The notes beneath the pieces are model-generated. The model was not told where the DNA came from and ran no database searches. It saw only the letters and a program-made list of their open reading frames with translations. From Flavobacteriales bacterium (GTDB lineage Bacteria > Bacteroidota > Bacteroidia > Flavobacteriales_F > PHOS-HE28), in the NCBI GenBank assembly GCA_016705545.1, contig JADIYA010000026.1, positions 1 through 36,267 on the forward strand: a DNA stretch of 36,267 nt. Reading direction: 5' to 3'. The position numbers were made by a program, and so were the translations under genes. Positions 18,642-29,832 of the stretch are shown here, one piece after another (the stretch's first letter is position 1; each line of letters starts with the position of its first letter).

Positions 18642-19559
18642 TTACTCCACTGGCGCAGCCGCTGCCTGCTTCTGAATGGTCACCGCCAAGGTCACCTCGT
18701 GCGTGCCAGTGCTGTAGTTGCGCAGGTTGCTGGTGATCACATCGTAGCTGTAGCCGAACTGGAATTGCTTCTTATGCCAGTAGCCGATCATCGCGCACCA
18801 AGCATCGTTGGTGCGGTAACCGGCGCCAATCCAAACGGTCTCCTTGTAGCGGGCGGTCAGGTTCACATCGAGCTTCATGGGCGCCGGCGAAACGTACTTC
18901 AGCATGAAGCTCGGCTCGATCCGGAAATCCTCTCCTACAGGCAGTCGATACCCCCCCATGGCATAGTAGTGCCGCTCCATGCGGCTGAGCGTACCGGTGT
19001 TCTCGTGCAGGAACACCACTTCGTTGTTGAGCAATTGCGGAGCAGCAGCGCCCAACCAGAAGCGCTCGTGGTGCAGGAGGAAGGAAAAGGTCGCGTCGGG
19101 CTTCACTTCGCCGCGCAACTGATCATCGAGGATCGGATCGCCTTGGTCATGGAAGGTGATCTTGCTGCCATCGATCAGGAACTGCAACATGCCGAAGCCC
19201 AGGCCGAAGCCGAGCTTGAGGTCCTCCGTGATGGGCAAGTGGTAGGCGTAGCTCAGCTGGAAGCCCGTGCGACGCGTGGGGCCCACGTGATCGGTGTACA
19301 GATAGCCGCCCACGCCCATGCGCTTTCCGATGGCCGAATGACCGCTCAACGTGAAGGTGCGCGGGGCATCCTGCACGCCAACCCATTGGTAGCGGTGGCC
19401 GCTGCGCAATTCGAAGGACGGCCGGCTGCCGGCCACGGCCTGATTGAAGATGTAGTCGTTGTGCATGTACTGCGTGAGCTGCGGCAACTGCTGGGCATGC
19501 GCAGGCAACGCGGCCATGAGCACCGCGGTGATCGGAATCAGGAGGCGGAGGTTCTTCAT
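18642..19559 (-). CDS. PorP/SprF family outer-membrane protein (PorP-2)
   Basis: 305 aa, starting four bases after the stop of the SprB-repeat adhesin. Signal peptide MKNLRLLIPITAVLMAALPAHAQ, then QLPQLTQYMHNDYIFNQAVAGS, the family N-terminal motif with N replaced by F at a usually NPA-like position. Conserved barrel pieces are RYQWVGVQDAPRTF, GPTRRTGFQLSYAYHL, LGAAAPQLLNNE and, close to the end, QFQFGYSYDVITSNLRNYSTGTHEVTL. The C-terminus is short and Ala-rich (KQAAAAPVE). Gene order adhesin then SprF matches sprB-sprF of F. johnsoniae, so it is the likely outer-membrane partner of the SprB-repeat protein. It is the last gene before the hairpins and the new promoter. Confidence 0.9.
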   Translation of the reverse strand: MKNLRLLIPITAVLMAALPAHAQQLPQLTQYMHNDYIFNQAVAGSRPSFELRSGHRYQWVGVQDAPRTFTLSGHSAIGKRMGVGGYLYTDHVGPTRRTGFQLSYAYHLPITEDLKLGFGLGFGMLQFLIDGSKITFHDQGDPILDDQLRGEVKPDATFSFLLHHERFWLGAAAPQLLNNEVVFLHENTGTLSRMERHYYAMGGYRLPVGEDFRIEPSFMLKYVSPAPMKLDVNLTARYKETVWIGAGYRTNDAWCAMIGYWHKKQFQFGYSYDVITSNLRNYSTGTHEVTLAVTIQKQAAAAPVE

Positions 19560-19563
19560 GGCT

Positions 19564-22500
19564 TCAGCGGATCACGGTGAGCGGACCGGTGTAAGGGTCG
19601 GGGAAGCGCGGGTCGTTGAGCTTGATCACGTAGTAGTAAGTACCCACAGGGACCAAGCCACCCGAATAGCGGCCGTCCCACGGCACCTTGTAGCCCACAC
19701 TGCGGAAGAGCATGTCGCCCCAACGATTGTAGATCTCCACCTCGCACTCCGGGAAGAGATCGATGTAGTCGATCACCCAAGCGTCGTTCCAACCATCGCC
19801 GTTCGGTGTGAAGCCGTTGGTGATCACCACTTCGGGCACAACTGTGACCAGCACTGAGTCCAGGGCCACGCAACCGTTAGGCGCTGTGACCAGCACCGTG
19901 AACCATGTGGTCTCCGATGGATTGGCAATCGGGTCGGCGATGCTGGCATTGTTCAGCAGCGAATCGGGCTGCCAGAGGTAGGTCGATCCTGCAGGGCCCG
20001 TGGGCGCTCCGCCAAGCTGCGCGGTCTCACTGAGGAAGATCACCTGGTCCGGACCCGCATCGGCGATGGGCAGGTCGAGGATGGTGACGGTGACCTGATC
20101 GCTGTCTGAGCATGGGCCATCGCTCACGGTGAGCGTGAAGGTGTAGCTGCCAGGCGCGAGGCCGCCCAGATCGAGCACAGGTGATCCGCTGATCAGTTCG
20201 CCCTGATCATCGAACCAGGCATATGTCACCGCACCCGTGCTGTTGGTGCCATCAAGGGTTACGCCCACACCAGCGCATTCGGTCTGGTCCGCACCGGCAT
20301 CCGCGACCACTGTCGCGAGCGCACCCACATCAACCGTGACCGAGGTGGTGCAGCCGTTGTCATCCGTGATGGTGAGCGTATAGCTGCCCGGAGCCAGGTT
20401 GCTGATGTCTTCATTGGCTGAACTGAATCCGCCGGGACCGTTCCATCCGAAGGAGTAGCCCGGCGTACCTCCGCTAGCAGTCACGCTGATCGCTCCGTCG
20501 CTCGCGGTCGCGCAGCTCGCATCCACCACTTGATCCACGACGATGCTCAGAGCAGGCGGCTCGGTGATGTCATAGCTGAACACCTGGCTGCAGCCCACGC
20601 CATCCGTGATCGTCACCGTATAGGTGCCGGGGCAGAGCGAGGTAGCAGAAGCACTGCCCTGCCCATTGGGCGGAACCGGATCCCAGGTGTAGCTGTATGC
20701 GCCGATGCCGCCCGATGGATTCAGCACGATGCTGCCGTCGCAATCGCCGTTGCACTGCACGTTGGTCACCGTGGCATTGTCGGTGATTAATGTGTAGGGC
20801 AGCACGGTGAAGGCGTAGGTGGTGTCGCAGCCCAGCGCATCGGTGATCGTCACGGTATTCGTTCCTGCGCAGAGTCCGCTCACTGTGGTCACATCCTGCG
20901 CGATGAGGTTGCCAATGGGATCGCGCCAATCGATGGCGTAGGGCTCAGCCCCGCCGCTGGGCGTGATTGATGCGGTGCCATCGCAAGGGCCGAAGCAGGT
21001 CTCGTTCGTCCACAGCAGGTTGGCCTCGATCGCATCGCCCTGGGTGATGGTGAAGGGCACATTGAGCAGGCAGCCGTTCGCATCCATGACATTCAGCGTG
21101 TAATCACCTGCGCACAGGTTGCTCACGTCGAGTGTGTCTTGTGCGATCGTATTCCCGACCGCATCGAGCCAGTTGATCGCGTAAGGCGCAACACCTCCGT
21201 TGATGGTCGCGGTCGCGGTGCCCTCGCAATCGCCGTAGCAGAGGTTGCCGGTGGTGGCCACTTGCGCCAGGAGCACCGGCGGATCAACTAGCGTAAAGGT
21301 CTCGGACAAGGTGCAACCATTGGCATCGGTCACGGTCACCGTCCAATCGCCGGCGCAGAGGCCCGTGATCGAGGGCTGCGTGGGGTCGCCCGGAGGCGCT
21401 GGGCTCCAGAGGTAGGTGTAGGCCTGAATGCCACCTGTGACCACCACGGTGATGGTCCCGTCGCACGCGCCGTTGCAGGTGATGGGCGTTATCGTGTCCG
21501 TGATGCTGAGTGGCTGCGGCTCCAGGATCAGCACATCCTGTGTGATCGAGCAACCTGCCGAATCGGTGATGGTGACGCTGATCTGGCCGGCGCAGAGACC
21601 CGTGATGGTCGGCGTGGTCTCAGCGCTCGGCTGCCAGAGGATCTCGTATGGCGCTTGTCCGCCGCTTGGGCCTACGGTCGCCGTGCCATCGCAGAAGCCC
21701 GCGCAAGTTGCCGGCGTGGTGCTCAAGTTGGCCACGATCGGATCCGGCTCCGTGACGAAGGCCGTGTCGATGGTGATGCAGCCGGTGCCGTTGGTGACCT
21801 GTACGAGGTAGAGGCCTGCGCACAGATTGCTGAGCGTGTTGCCAGGCTCGTTCAGGTCGTTGCCGCTCGCATCGAACCAAGCTGTGCTGCATGGGGGCTG
21901 AGAGCAGGTGTAATCAACGCTCACAGTGCCGTCGCAATCGCCGGGGCAGCTGGTGATGCCATCGGACATGGTGAGCTGCTCGCCATCGGCATCGCTGATC
22001 GCAACGAGCTGCGTGATGCTGCATCCGTTGGCGTCGGTGATGATGGCATCGTAGAGTCCCGCGCACAGGTCAACGATCGTATCCCCTGTTCCTATGATCG
22101 AGGCACCGCTCAGCCAGATGATGAAATAGGGCGCCGTGCCGCCGCTCGCCGCAACGGTCGCTGTGCCATTGCAAAGACCGCATTCGCTCAGGGTGGTGCT
22201 CAGGACCGCTTGCAGGGGTTGCGGCTCATTCACCGCATAGTCCTGCGTGGCGCTGCATCCGCTCGCATCCGTCACGGTCAGCGTGTAGGTGCCGGGGCAG
22301 AGATCCGTGATCATTGGTGTGCCCTGCCCGTTCGCATTCGGTGACCAAGCATAGCCATATGGCTGCGTGCCGCCCGTGACGATCACGCTGACCGATCCAT
22401 TGCAATCGCCCGTGCACAGCACATCCTGCACGGTTGCGCTGAAATCAAGCGGCTGCGGCTCCGTGATGAGCACTTGCAAGGTCGTATCGCAGCCGGTGGA

Positions 22501-25500
22501 ATCGGTGATGAGCACATCGTAAACGCCGGCGCAAAGGCCGGTGACCTGTGGCGTGTCCTCACCACCAGGCGACCACAGATAGGTGTAGGGCTCGATGCCG
22601 CCGGTGGGGCCCACGGTGGCCGTGCCATCGCATGCGCCAGCGCACGAAACGGGCGTGCTGCTCAGGTTGGGTATGATCGTCTGCGAGGGCAGCACCTCAG
22701 CATCGGCGAAGCTCACGCAGCCGCTGCCATTGGTCACTTGCGCCGTATAGATGCCGACGCACAAGCTGTCCACCACGCCTTCATTCACCGCAATCACGTT
22801 GCCGCCCGCATCGAACCACACCAGGTTGCAGGGAGGTGCAGTGCACACGAAGCTCACGCTCACCGAGCCGCTGCATGAGTTGCCGCAAGTGGTCTGGCCG
22901 TTCACTGGCGTAAGCGTCTCGGCATTGCTATCGCTCACTTGCACCACTTGCGTGACGGTGCAGCCATTGTCATCCGTTACCTCCACCGTATAAAGGCCGC
23001 CACAGAGGTTGCTGATGCTCTCTCCAGCGCCCACGAGCACGCCGCCGAGGTACCAGTTCACAGCGTACGGCGCGGTGCCACCCGTGATGGTCGCTGCGGC
23101 CTGGCCATCGCAATTCGGACAGGTGCTCGCGACGGTGCTCACGCTCACTTGCAAGGGCTGCGGCTCGGTCACATCGTAACTCGCATTGAAGGAGCAGCCA
23201 TTGGCATCGGTCACCGTCACCGTGTATTGCCCCGCGCAGAGATCCGTGGCCGTGAGAACGCCCTGTCCGTTCGGCGGAACCGGGTTCCATACCACGGTGT
23301 AAGCCTGCGTTCCACCGGTGATGGTGAGCGCTATGCTGCCATTGCAAGCGCCCGAGCATGCGATGCCCGTGATCACCGCATCAACTGCAAGCGGCAGCGG
23401 TTCGGTGATGAGCACCTGCGCGGTGGTGTCGCATCCGCCATCGTCGCTGATGAGCACCGTGTACACGCCCGCGCAAAGGCCCGTGGCGAGCGGAGTGCCT
23501 TGGCCGCCGCCCGGTTCAGGCGACCAGGTCCACGTGTAAGGCGGAACGCCACCGCTCACACCAACCGTGGCCGTGCCGTCACACTCGCCCGCGCAGCTCA
23601 CCGGCGTGCTGCTGATGAGCAGATCAGTGGGCGCAGGCGCCACCACCGTCGCTGTATCGATGCTCACGCAGCCCGATGCATTCGTGACTTGCACGAGGTA
23701 ATCGCCGGGGCAGAGGTTCGAGAGCGAGCTGCCATTCTGGTTGAGATCGTTGCCTTGCGCATCGAACCACGCGATCACGCACGGCGCATCGGCGCACACG
23801 AAGTCCACGCTCACGCTGCCATCGCAGGTGTTCGGACAGCTCGTGCTTCCATCGTTCGCCGTGATGTCCTCACCCGCCGAGTCAGTGATCGGAACGGCTT
23901 GCTGAAGCGTGCATCCGTTGGCGTCAGTGACCACCACGGTGTACACGCCTGCACAGAGATCGGAGATGCTCGCCCCAGCGCCCACCAGGCTGCCGCCAGC
24001 GCTGTACCACTCAACGGTGAGCGGATTAGTGCCGCCCCCAACGGTTGCCGTTGCGGTGCCGATGCAGACCTGGCATTCACTCGGTGTCGCAGTCACGCTC
24101 AAGGTGAGCGCTGCGGGCTCGGTGAGTTCGAAGGAGAACGGTGCGCTGCAGCCACTGTCGTCAGTGATCACCACGTCCCAGGTTCCAGAGCAGAGGTTCG
24201 TCGCGCTCGATTGTCCTTGTCCGTTCGGAGGGATGGGCGTCCAGGTGTAGGTGTAGTTGCCCGTGCCGCCTGATGCGTTCAACTCGATGGAAGCATCGCA
24301 TTGCCCGTTGCAGGAGATCGGCGTAACGGTGGCGTTCGCATCGATTGCTGGTGGACCGGTGATGAGCACCTGCGCGTCGATGCTGCAGTTGTTCGCATCG
24401 GTGATCGTCACGGTGTACACGCCCTCGCAGAGGTCGGTGACCTGCGGCGTGTCCTGCATGCCCGGCATCCACATGTAGGTGTATGGCGCGGTGCCGCCGG
24501 TCGGTCCCACGGTGGCGGTGCCATCGCACGCGCCTGCGCAGCTCACCGGCGTGCTGCTGCTGTTGGCCTGTATCGGATCGAAAGGATCAACCGTGAAGGT
24601 GAAGGTGCTGTCGCATCCGGCAGCGTCCGTGAGCGTGACGCTGTACGTGGTTCCCGCGCAGAGGCCTGTGACTTGCGTGGTGGTCTGACCGCCCGGCAAC
24701 CAAAGCACATTGATCTGTCCCGGTGCCACCGCTTGGTGTTACCGAAGCAGCGCCGGTGCATGGTCCTGCGCAGGTCTCTGGCAGCACCACCAAGGCCGCA
24801 TTGAACGGCGGTGGCGCACCCACGAAGAAGGGCGTTGAGCCCTCACAGCCCACCGCATCGATCACCGTTACGCTCCACAGGCCGAGGCATAGACCCGATA
24901 CCGCATCGGTGCCTTGCCCGAACGGCGGGTTCGGCGACCATACATAAGTGTATGGCGGGATGCCACCCGTGGGGAAAACCTGCGCGGTCCCATCGCAAGC
25001 GTTCGGGCATGTCGCGTCTGACCATGCCACGTTGTTGTCGATCGGCACCTTGGGCAGGATGTCGAATACCACGGTGGTGTCGCATCCGGTGCCATCGTCG
25101 ATGGTCACGCTCCAGATGCCGGGGCAGAGTTGCGCCGCGCTGTTGGTGCTCTGACCTACAGGCGGGACCGGGCTCCAAACGAAGGTGTAGGTCCCCGATC
25201 CGCCTGTGGGGTTCACCGTGGCGGTGCCGTTGCAGGGCCCGTTGCAATCCTCATCGGTCTGAGAGGCGTTCGGCTCGATCGGTGTCGGTCCGGTGATGTT
25301 GATGAAGAGCACCGTGTCGCATTGCGCGGCATCCGTGATCTGCAGCGTGTAGATGCCTTGGCAGAGCCCGGTCGCGTTCGCCGTTCCTTGGCCGCCGCCG
25401 GGCAAGGGATCCCATAGCCAGGTGTAGGGCTCAACACCGCCGGTCGCGGTCACGGTGGCGGTGCCATCGCACGCGTCGCCGCAGCTCGTTGGCGTGGTGG

Positions 25501-28500
25501 AGAATTGCGCATCGATGCCCGATGGCGTAGTGATAGCGAAGGGCGTGACCACCGTGCAGCCGTTCGCATCGGTCACGGTGAGCGTGTAGGCTCCGGGGCA
25601 GTAGTTGGTGGCGCTGGGCGTGCCTTGGCCCGCGCCCGGTGGTGTTTGCCAATCATATTGGTACGGCTCTGTTCCACCGCTGACCGTAGCGGTGGCCGTG
25701 CCATCGCAGGCGCCTCCGCAGCTTGCCGGTGTGGTCACGAGGTCCACCACGATCGGTGGCGGCTCATTGATCATGAAGGCGATGAGCGTGTCGCAGCCCA
25801 GCGCATCCGAGACCAGCACCGTGTAGTTGCCTGGGCACAGGTCCGTTGCATCCGGGGTGCCTTGGCCGGTCACATTGGGCGTCCACACGTACGCGAACGG
25901 CAAGGTTCCACCGGTAACGGTCACCGTTGCCGTGCCATCGCATTCTCCAGCGCACGTTGGGTCCGCAGTGGTCAGCACCGCCTCGATCGGAGGCGGGTCT
26001 GCAAGGATGAAGGTGAGCGTGGTATCGCACGCGCCGCTGGTAATGGTCACTTGGTAGTTGCCCGCGCAGAGCTGCGTCGCATCCGGCGTGCCCTGGCCCG
26101 TCACGTCGGGCACCCATGCATAGGTGTATGCGCCATTGCCGCCACTGGCCTGTACGCTGATGCTGCCGTTGCAATCGCCGGAACACGTCGGATCATTTAC
26201 GGTGCTCACCACCGTGATCGGCGGCGGAGCGGGCACCGTGAAGGCGATGAGCGTATCGCAGCCCACGGCATCGGTGATGAGCAGGGTGTAGGCTTGTGCG
26301 CAAAGGCCCGTGACATTCGGTGTGCCCTGTCCGCCACCGGGCGGTGGCTGCCAATCGTACGTGTAAGGTCCCGCCCCCTGTCACGAATACCCCTGCCGAT
26401 CCATCGCACGCATCAGGGCAGCTCGCAGGCAGCACTTGCAGCGAGACTTCCAACGGCACGGCATCCAGTATGGTGAAGGCCTGCGTGATGGTGCATCCGT
26501 TCGCATCGGTGATCAGCACAGAGTAAGGACCTGCACAGAGATCCGTGGCGTTCGGAGTGCCTTGGCCCGTCACGTTCGGCGTCCACAGATAGGTATAGCC
26601 CGGTGCGCCTCCGCTCACGGCCACGCTCGCGGTGCCATCGCAGGCACTGCCGCAGGTCACATCCGTCTGACTCGGTGTCACCACCAATGGCGGCGGCTCA
26701 TTGATCACGAAAGCGATGAGCGTATCGCAACCGTTCGCATCGGCCACAAGCAGGGTGTAGTTGCCTGCGCACAGCCCGGTGGCATTGGGCGTGCCCTGAC
26801 CGTTCACGTTCGGCGCCCACAAGTAGGTGTAGCCCGGCGTTCCGCCAGAGACGGTCACCGATGCCTCGCCATCGCAAACACCTGCGCAGCTGGCATCAAC
26901 CGGTGTGAGCTGCGCATTGAGGGGAGGCGGCGAAGGCACATTGAAGGTGAGCGTGGTGTCGCACCCATTGGGCGTGGCCACCGTCACGCTGTAATCACCA
27001 GGGCAGAGCGCGGTGGCGTTGGGTGTGCCCTGGCCCGCAACGTTCGGCGACCAGGTGATGGTGAAGGGCGGCAGCACCCCTGAGATGATGATGCTGATCT
27101 CTCCATCGCACGCATCAGAGCAGCTCGCGGGCGTCACCGTACCCTGCACGTCGATCTCAGGCGGCGCGGCGATGGTGAAGGCTTGCGCGGTGGTGCAATT
27201 CGTGGCCTGATCGGTGATGGTGACCGTGTAGTTGCCTTCGCACAGGCCCGTTGCGGCATTCGTGCCCTGGCCGCCGCCGGGTGGCGGCACCCAGTCATAG
27301 CTGTATGGCCCGATCCCTCCGCTGGGATTCACCGTGGCCGTTCCATCGCATGCGCCGAAGCAGCTCGCATCGGTCTGCGTCGGATCCGGCACGATCGGCG
27401 GCGGCTCGTTGATGATGAAGTTGATCGTTGTGTCGCAACCGTTCGCATCAACCAGCAGCACGCTGTACGGACCCGCGCAAAGTCCGGTGGCGTTGTTGGT
27501 GCCCTGTCCCGCGCCCGGCGGTGGTGCCCAGGTGACGCTGATCGCCGGCGTGCCTCCGGTGGGGTTCACGCTCGCGGTTCCATCGCAGACCCCGTTGCAC
27601 GTTACATCCGTGAAGGTGAGGTTGGGCGTGATCGGCTGCAGGTCGAAGGTGAAGGTGGTATCGAAGGTGCAGAAGTTGGCATCGGTGATGGTGAGCGTAT
27701 TGATGCCCGCGCATAACTGGTTGAAGCTCGATCCAGTGCCAGCGCCGTTGTTCCAGCTGTAGGTGGGAGCACCGGTGCCGCCGATGGCCAGCGCCGTCCT
27801 TGATCCATTGCACACATCAGCGCAGGTGGGAGGCGTGCCAGCGCCGAAGAAGATCACGCCCAGAGGGCTGGGTTCAGTGACATTGATCGGTACGCCGCAG
27901 CTCACTCCTTGACCCTCATCGGTGACCACCACGATCTGCGGACCGCCGCAGGCACCTGCCCATGTCTGCGTATTCGGGCCTCCGAAGAGCCATGAATACG
28001 TGAAAGGCCCTACGCCGCCGGTCACGTTCACCGTGATGGTGGCATCGCAAGCGCCTCGGCAGCTCACGTTCACGCCGTTGTAATTGGTCAGCGCCGATGT
28101 GGTGGCGACGAAAGGAGTCTGCCCGCCACCGGTAGCGCACACCGCCACGTCGCGGTCCTCGCCAGCAGGCGGAATGGCGAGCCCTGAACGGATGGGCTCA
28201 TTGCCCACCGTGATCACGGCTTGCTGCTGCTCCACCACGCGATCCATCACGCCCTGCTCCGGCGCCTGCGCCAGTTGGATCACGCTGCGGCCGGCCATCA
28301 AGCGCTTCGCGCCGCGCCCTTCGCTGCAAAGGGTACGCGCACGCACGAGGGCGCCCGCCGCATGCACGGTTCCCTCCCGCCAGGTGATGTCGCCCTCGGT
28401 CAGCTGCAGGTCGCTCACGATGCTCCACGAACCGCTGCCATCGAAGCGCAGCTGGCCGCGCATCGGGATCGCGCGCGCATCGATCTCGCGCCCTTGTCCA

Positions 28501-28883
28501 TCGCCCGAGAAGCGCACGGTGCCATCGAAGGCCCAATGCACGCTTCCATTCAGCACGAAGTCGCCATGCACGCGCAGCTCATTGCCGGGAGCACCGGTGA
28601 AGCGCGCGAAACCTTCACGCGCATCCACGCGCAGGCTGTTGCAGCGTGCATTGCCTTCGATCTCCACCACTGCTTCGCCTTGCGTCCGAAGCACTGCATC
28701 GTCACTTGCCCCGGGAATCCCGGCACCGCCCGGTCCGCGCTCGGCCAGGCTCCAGTGCGCGGCATCGCTCCAAGCGCCGCTGCCGCCCACCCAATACAGG
28801 GTGCGGCGCTGGCCCAGCGCCGTGGCGGCGTTAAGCAGGAGCAGCGCGGCGGCGATCAGAAGGTGGCGGTAGTGGGTGCGCAT
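19564..28883 (-). CDS. Giant SprB-repeat T9SS type B adhesin; two apparent frameshifts
   Basis: Three overlapping reading frames join into one 3,106-aa protein if ~2 bases are restored near 26368-26378 (CCC/CCCCC region) and one surplus C is removed at 24719-24721; in both places the broken repeat is exactly repaired. Signal peptide MRTHYRHLLIAAALLLLNAATALGQ; a YWVGGSGAWSDAAHWS domain with beta-helix-like strands (~27-215); a linker; then ~33 SprB-type repeats (PF13573-like: C-x-G-x-CDG, GGTxPYTYxW, TGLCAGxYTVTVTDANGC); two PKD-like domains (ADAGADQTECAG..., ADAGPDQVIFLSE...); and a C-terminal CHU_C sorting domain (TNGFTPNGDGWNDAW, VEIYNRWGDMLF, PVGTYYYVIKL). SprB of F. johnsoniae is the mobile gliding adhesin; this protein is related in repeat type and neighbour order. 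Whether this organism glides is unknown. PorP-1 ends 13 bases upstream and PorP-2 starts 4 bases downstream. Confidence 0.87.
20325..28070 (-). repeat. ~33 tandem SprB-type repeats
   Basis: Counted by the C-x-x-x-C-[DN]-G signature: eight in the N-terminal frame, seven in the middle frame, eighteen in the C-terminal frame. Most units are 75-80 residues with four cysteines (two in the opening motif, one in LCxG, one in ANGC), unlike common SprB repeats, which have a single opening Cys. Boundaries are approximate. Confidence 0.85.
21720..24560 (-). repeat. Higher-order repeat: three copies of a four-SprB-repeat block, ~945 bp each
   Basis: Within the SprB array four unit types recur in fixed order. 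A opens with VSCAGxCDG, B with a xxCxGxCxx unit ending in a P-P-N-G-Q-G loop, C with the shortened CxxC (SECQVCIG, STCPNCDG, SECGLCNG), and D with an extra Cys pair plus a WFDAxGN loop. A-type starts fall at about 24560, 23610, 22660 and 21720, a period of 940-950 bp (about 315 residues). A and B of a fourth block follow before the order is lost. Confidence 0.75.
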
Positions 28884-28896
28884 CGCGGATCAGGTT

Positions 28897-29832
28897 CTAG
28901 TCGAAGGCGGGGCAGTTGATGGCTCGGCGGCCGATGCTCTCCTGGCTGCATGGGGTGAGGGCCAGGATGATCTCGTGCGTGTTGGAGCTTCCGAGGCGCA
29001 GGCGCGAGGTGGTCACATCGTAGCTGTAGCCCAACTGGAAGATCTTGCCGAAGCTCACTTTCATGTTGAAGGTGACCGCATCGCCGGCACGGTAGCCCGC
29101 GCCAAGGCCGAACTTGCGGTTCCACTCCACCATGCCATTGATATCGAGGGCCCACGGCGCGGCCTTGCTCTTCTTCAGCAGCAGGCTGGGCGAGAGCGAG
29201 ACCTTCCGGCCGATGCGGTACTTGTAGCCGCCGCTGAGCATGAATTGCCGCGCCAGTCGTGAATCGATGCCGATGCCGTTGATGCGGTTGCCGAGGATCT
29301 GGTGCATGCTGATGCCGCCCCAGGCCTTCTTGTTGTAGAGGAAGATGCCCGGCGTGAGCTCCGGCGCCACCAGGGTGTTGGCCCTGCCATTCAAGGCGGG
29401 GTCGTTGTAATCGACCAAGGTGCTGGCGCCCACATCGTACTTCATCTGCTGCACGCCCCCGAAGAAGCCCATGCTCATGTGGTAATCGCGCGACATCTGG
29501 ATGTGGTAGGCGTAGGCCAGCGAAAGGCGCGTGTAGCCCCAGTTGCCCGCGTTGTCGCTCTCGGCGAAGAAGCCCACCCCGTGCTTGTTCTTCTTCACCG
29601 CCCCCTTCTTCTGGATGGTGGCGTGCAGGCTGGCCCAGCCGGTGTTGGGGGCGCCATCGAGTCCCACCCATTGCCGGCGGTAGCCCAAGCGCACGTCGAG
29701 GCAGTCCTTGCTGCCGGCCACGGCCGGGTTCACGCTGAAATGGTTGAACACGTACTGCGTGTACTGCGAGAGCTGCTGGCCCTGCCCCAGGATGGGCAGC
29801 AGCAGGGCCATGAGCAGCGGTGCGGCCTTCAT
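28897..29832 (-). CDS. PorP/SprF family outer-membrane protein (PorP-1)
   Basis: 311 aa from the ATG at 29832, which overlaps the stop of the upstream CHU_C protein (ATGA); a longer in-frame start lies inside that gene's sorting domain and is unlikely. Signal peptide MKAAPLLMALLLPILGQG, then QQLSQYTQYVFNHFSVNPAVAGS, the family hallmark. Barrel-strand motifs include GYRRQWVGLDGAPNTG, GYTRLSLAYAYHIQ, LGAGYRAGDAVTFN and IFQLGYSYDVTTSRLR...THEIILAL. The short C-terminal tail (PCSQESIGRRAINCPAFD) carries two cysteines beyond the barrel, a feature absent from the other two paralogues here. Its coupling to the CHU_C protein suggests it anchors that protein, although the SprB-repeat gene also follows within 13 bases. 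Confidence 0.9.
   Translation of the reverse strand: MKAAPLLMALLLPILGQGQQLSQYTQYVFNHFSVNPAVAGSKDCLDVRLGYRRQWVGLDGAPNTGWASLHATIQKKGAVKKNKHGVGFFAESDNAGNWGYTRLSLAYAYHIQMSRDYHMSMGFFGGVQQMKYDVGASTLVDYNDPALNGRANTLVAPELTPGIFLYNKKAWGGISMHQILGNRINGIGIDSRLARQFMLSGGYKYRIGRKVSLSPSLLLKKSKAAPWALDINGMVEWNRKFGLGAGYRAGDAVTFNMKVSFGKIFQLGYSYDVTTSRLRLGSSNTHEIILALTPCSQESIGRRAINCPAFD

Noticed and set aside
10460..28070. CRISPR-like periodicity in the repeated regions
   Set aside because: The period is ~230-260 bp, in frame, with protein-level conservation and no short identical repeats separated by unique spacers.
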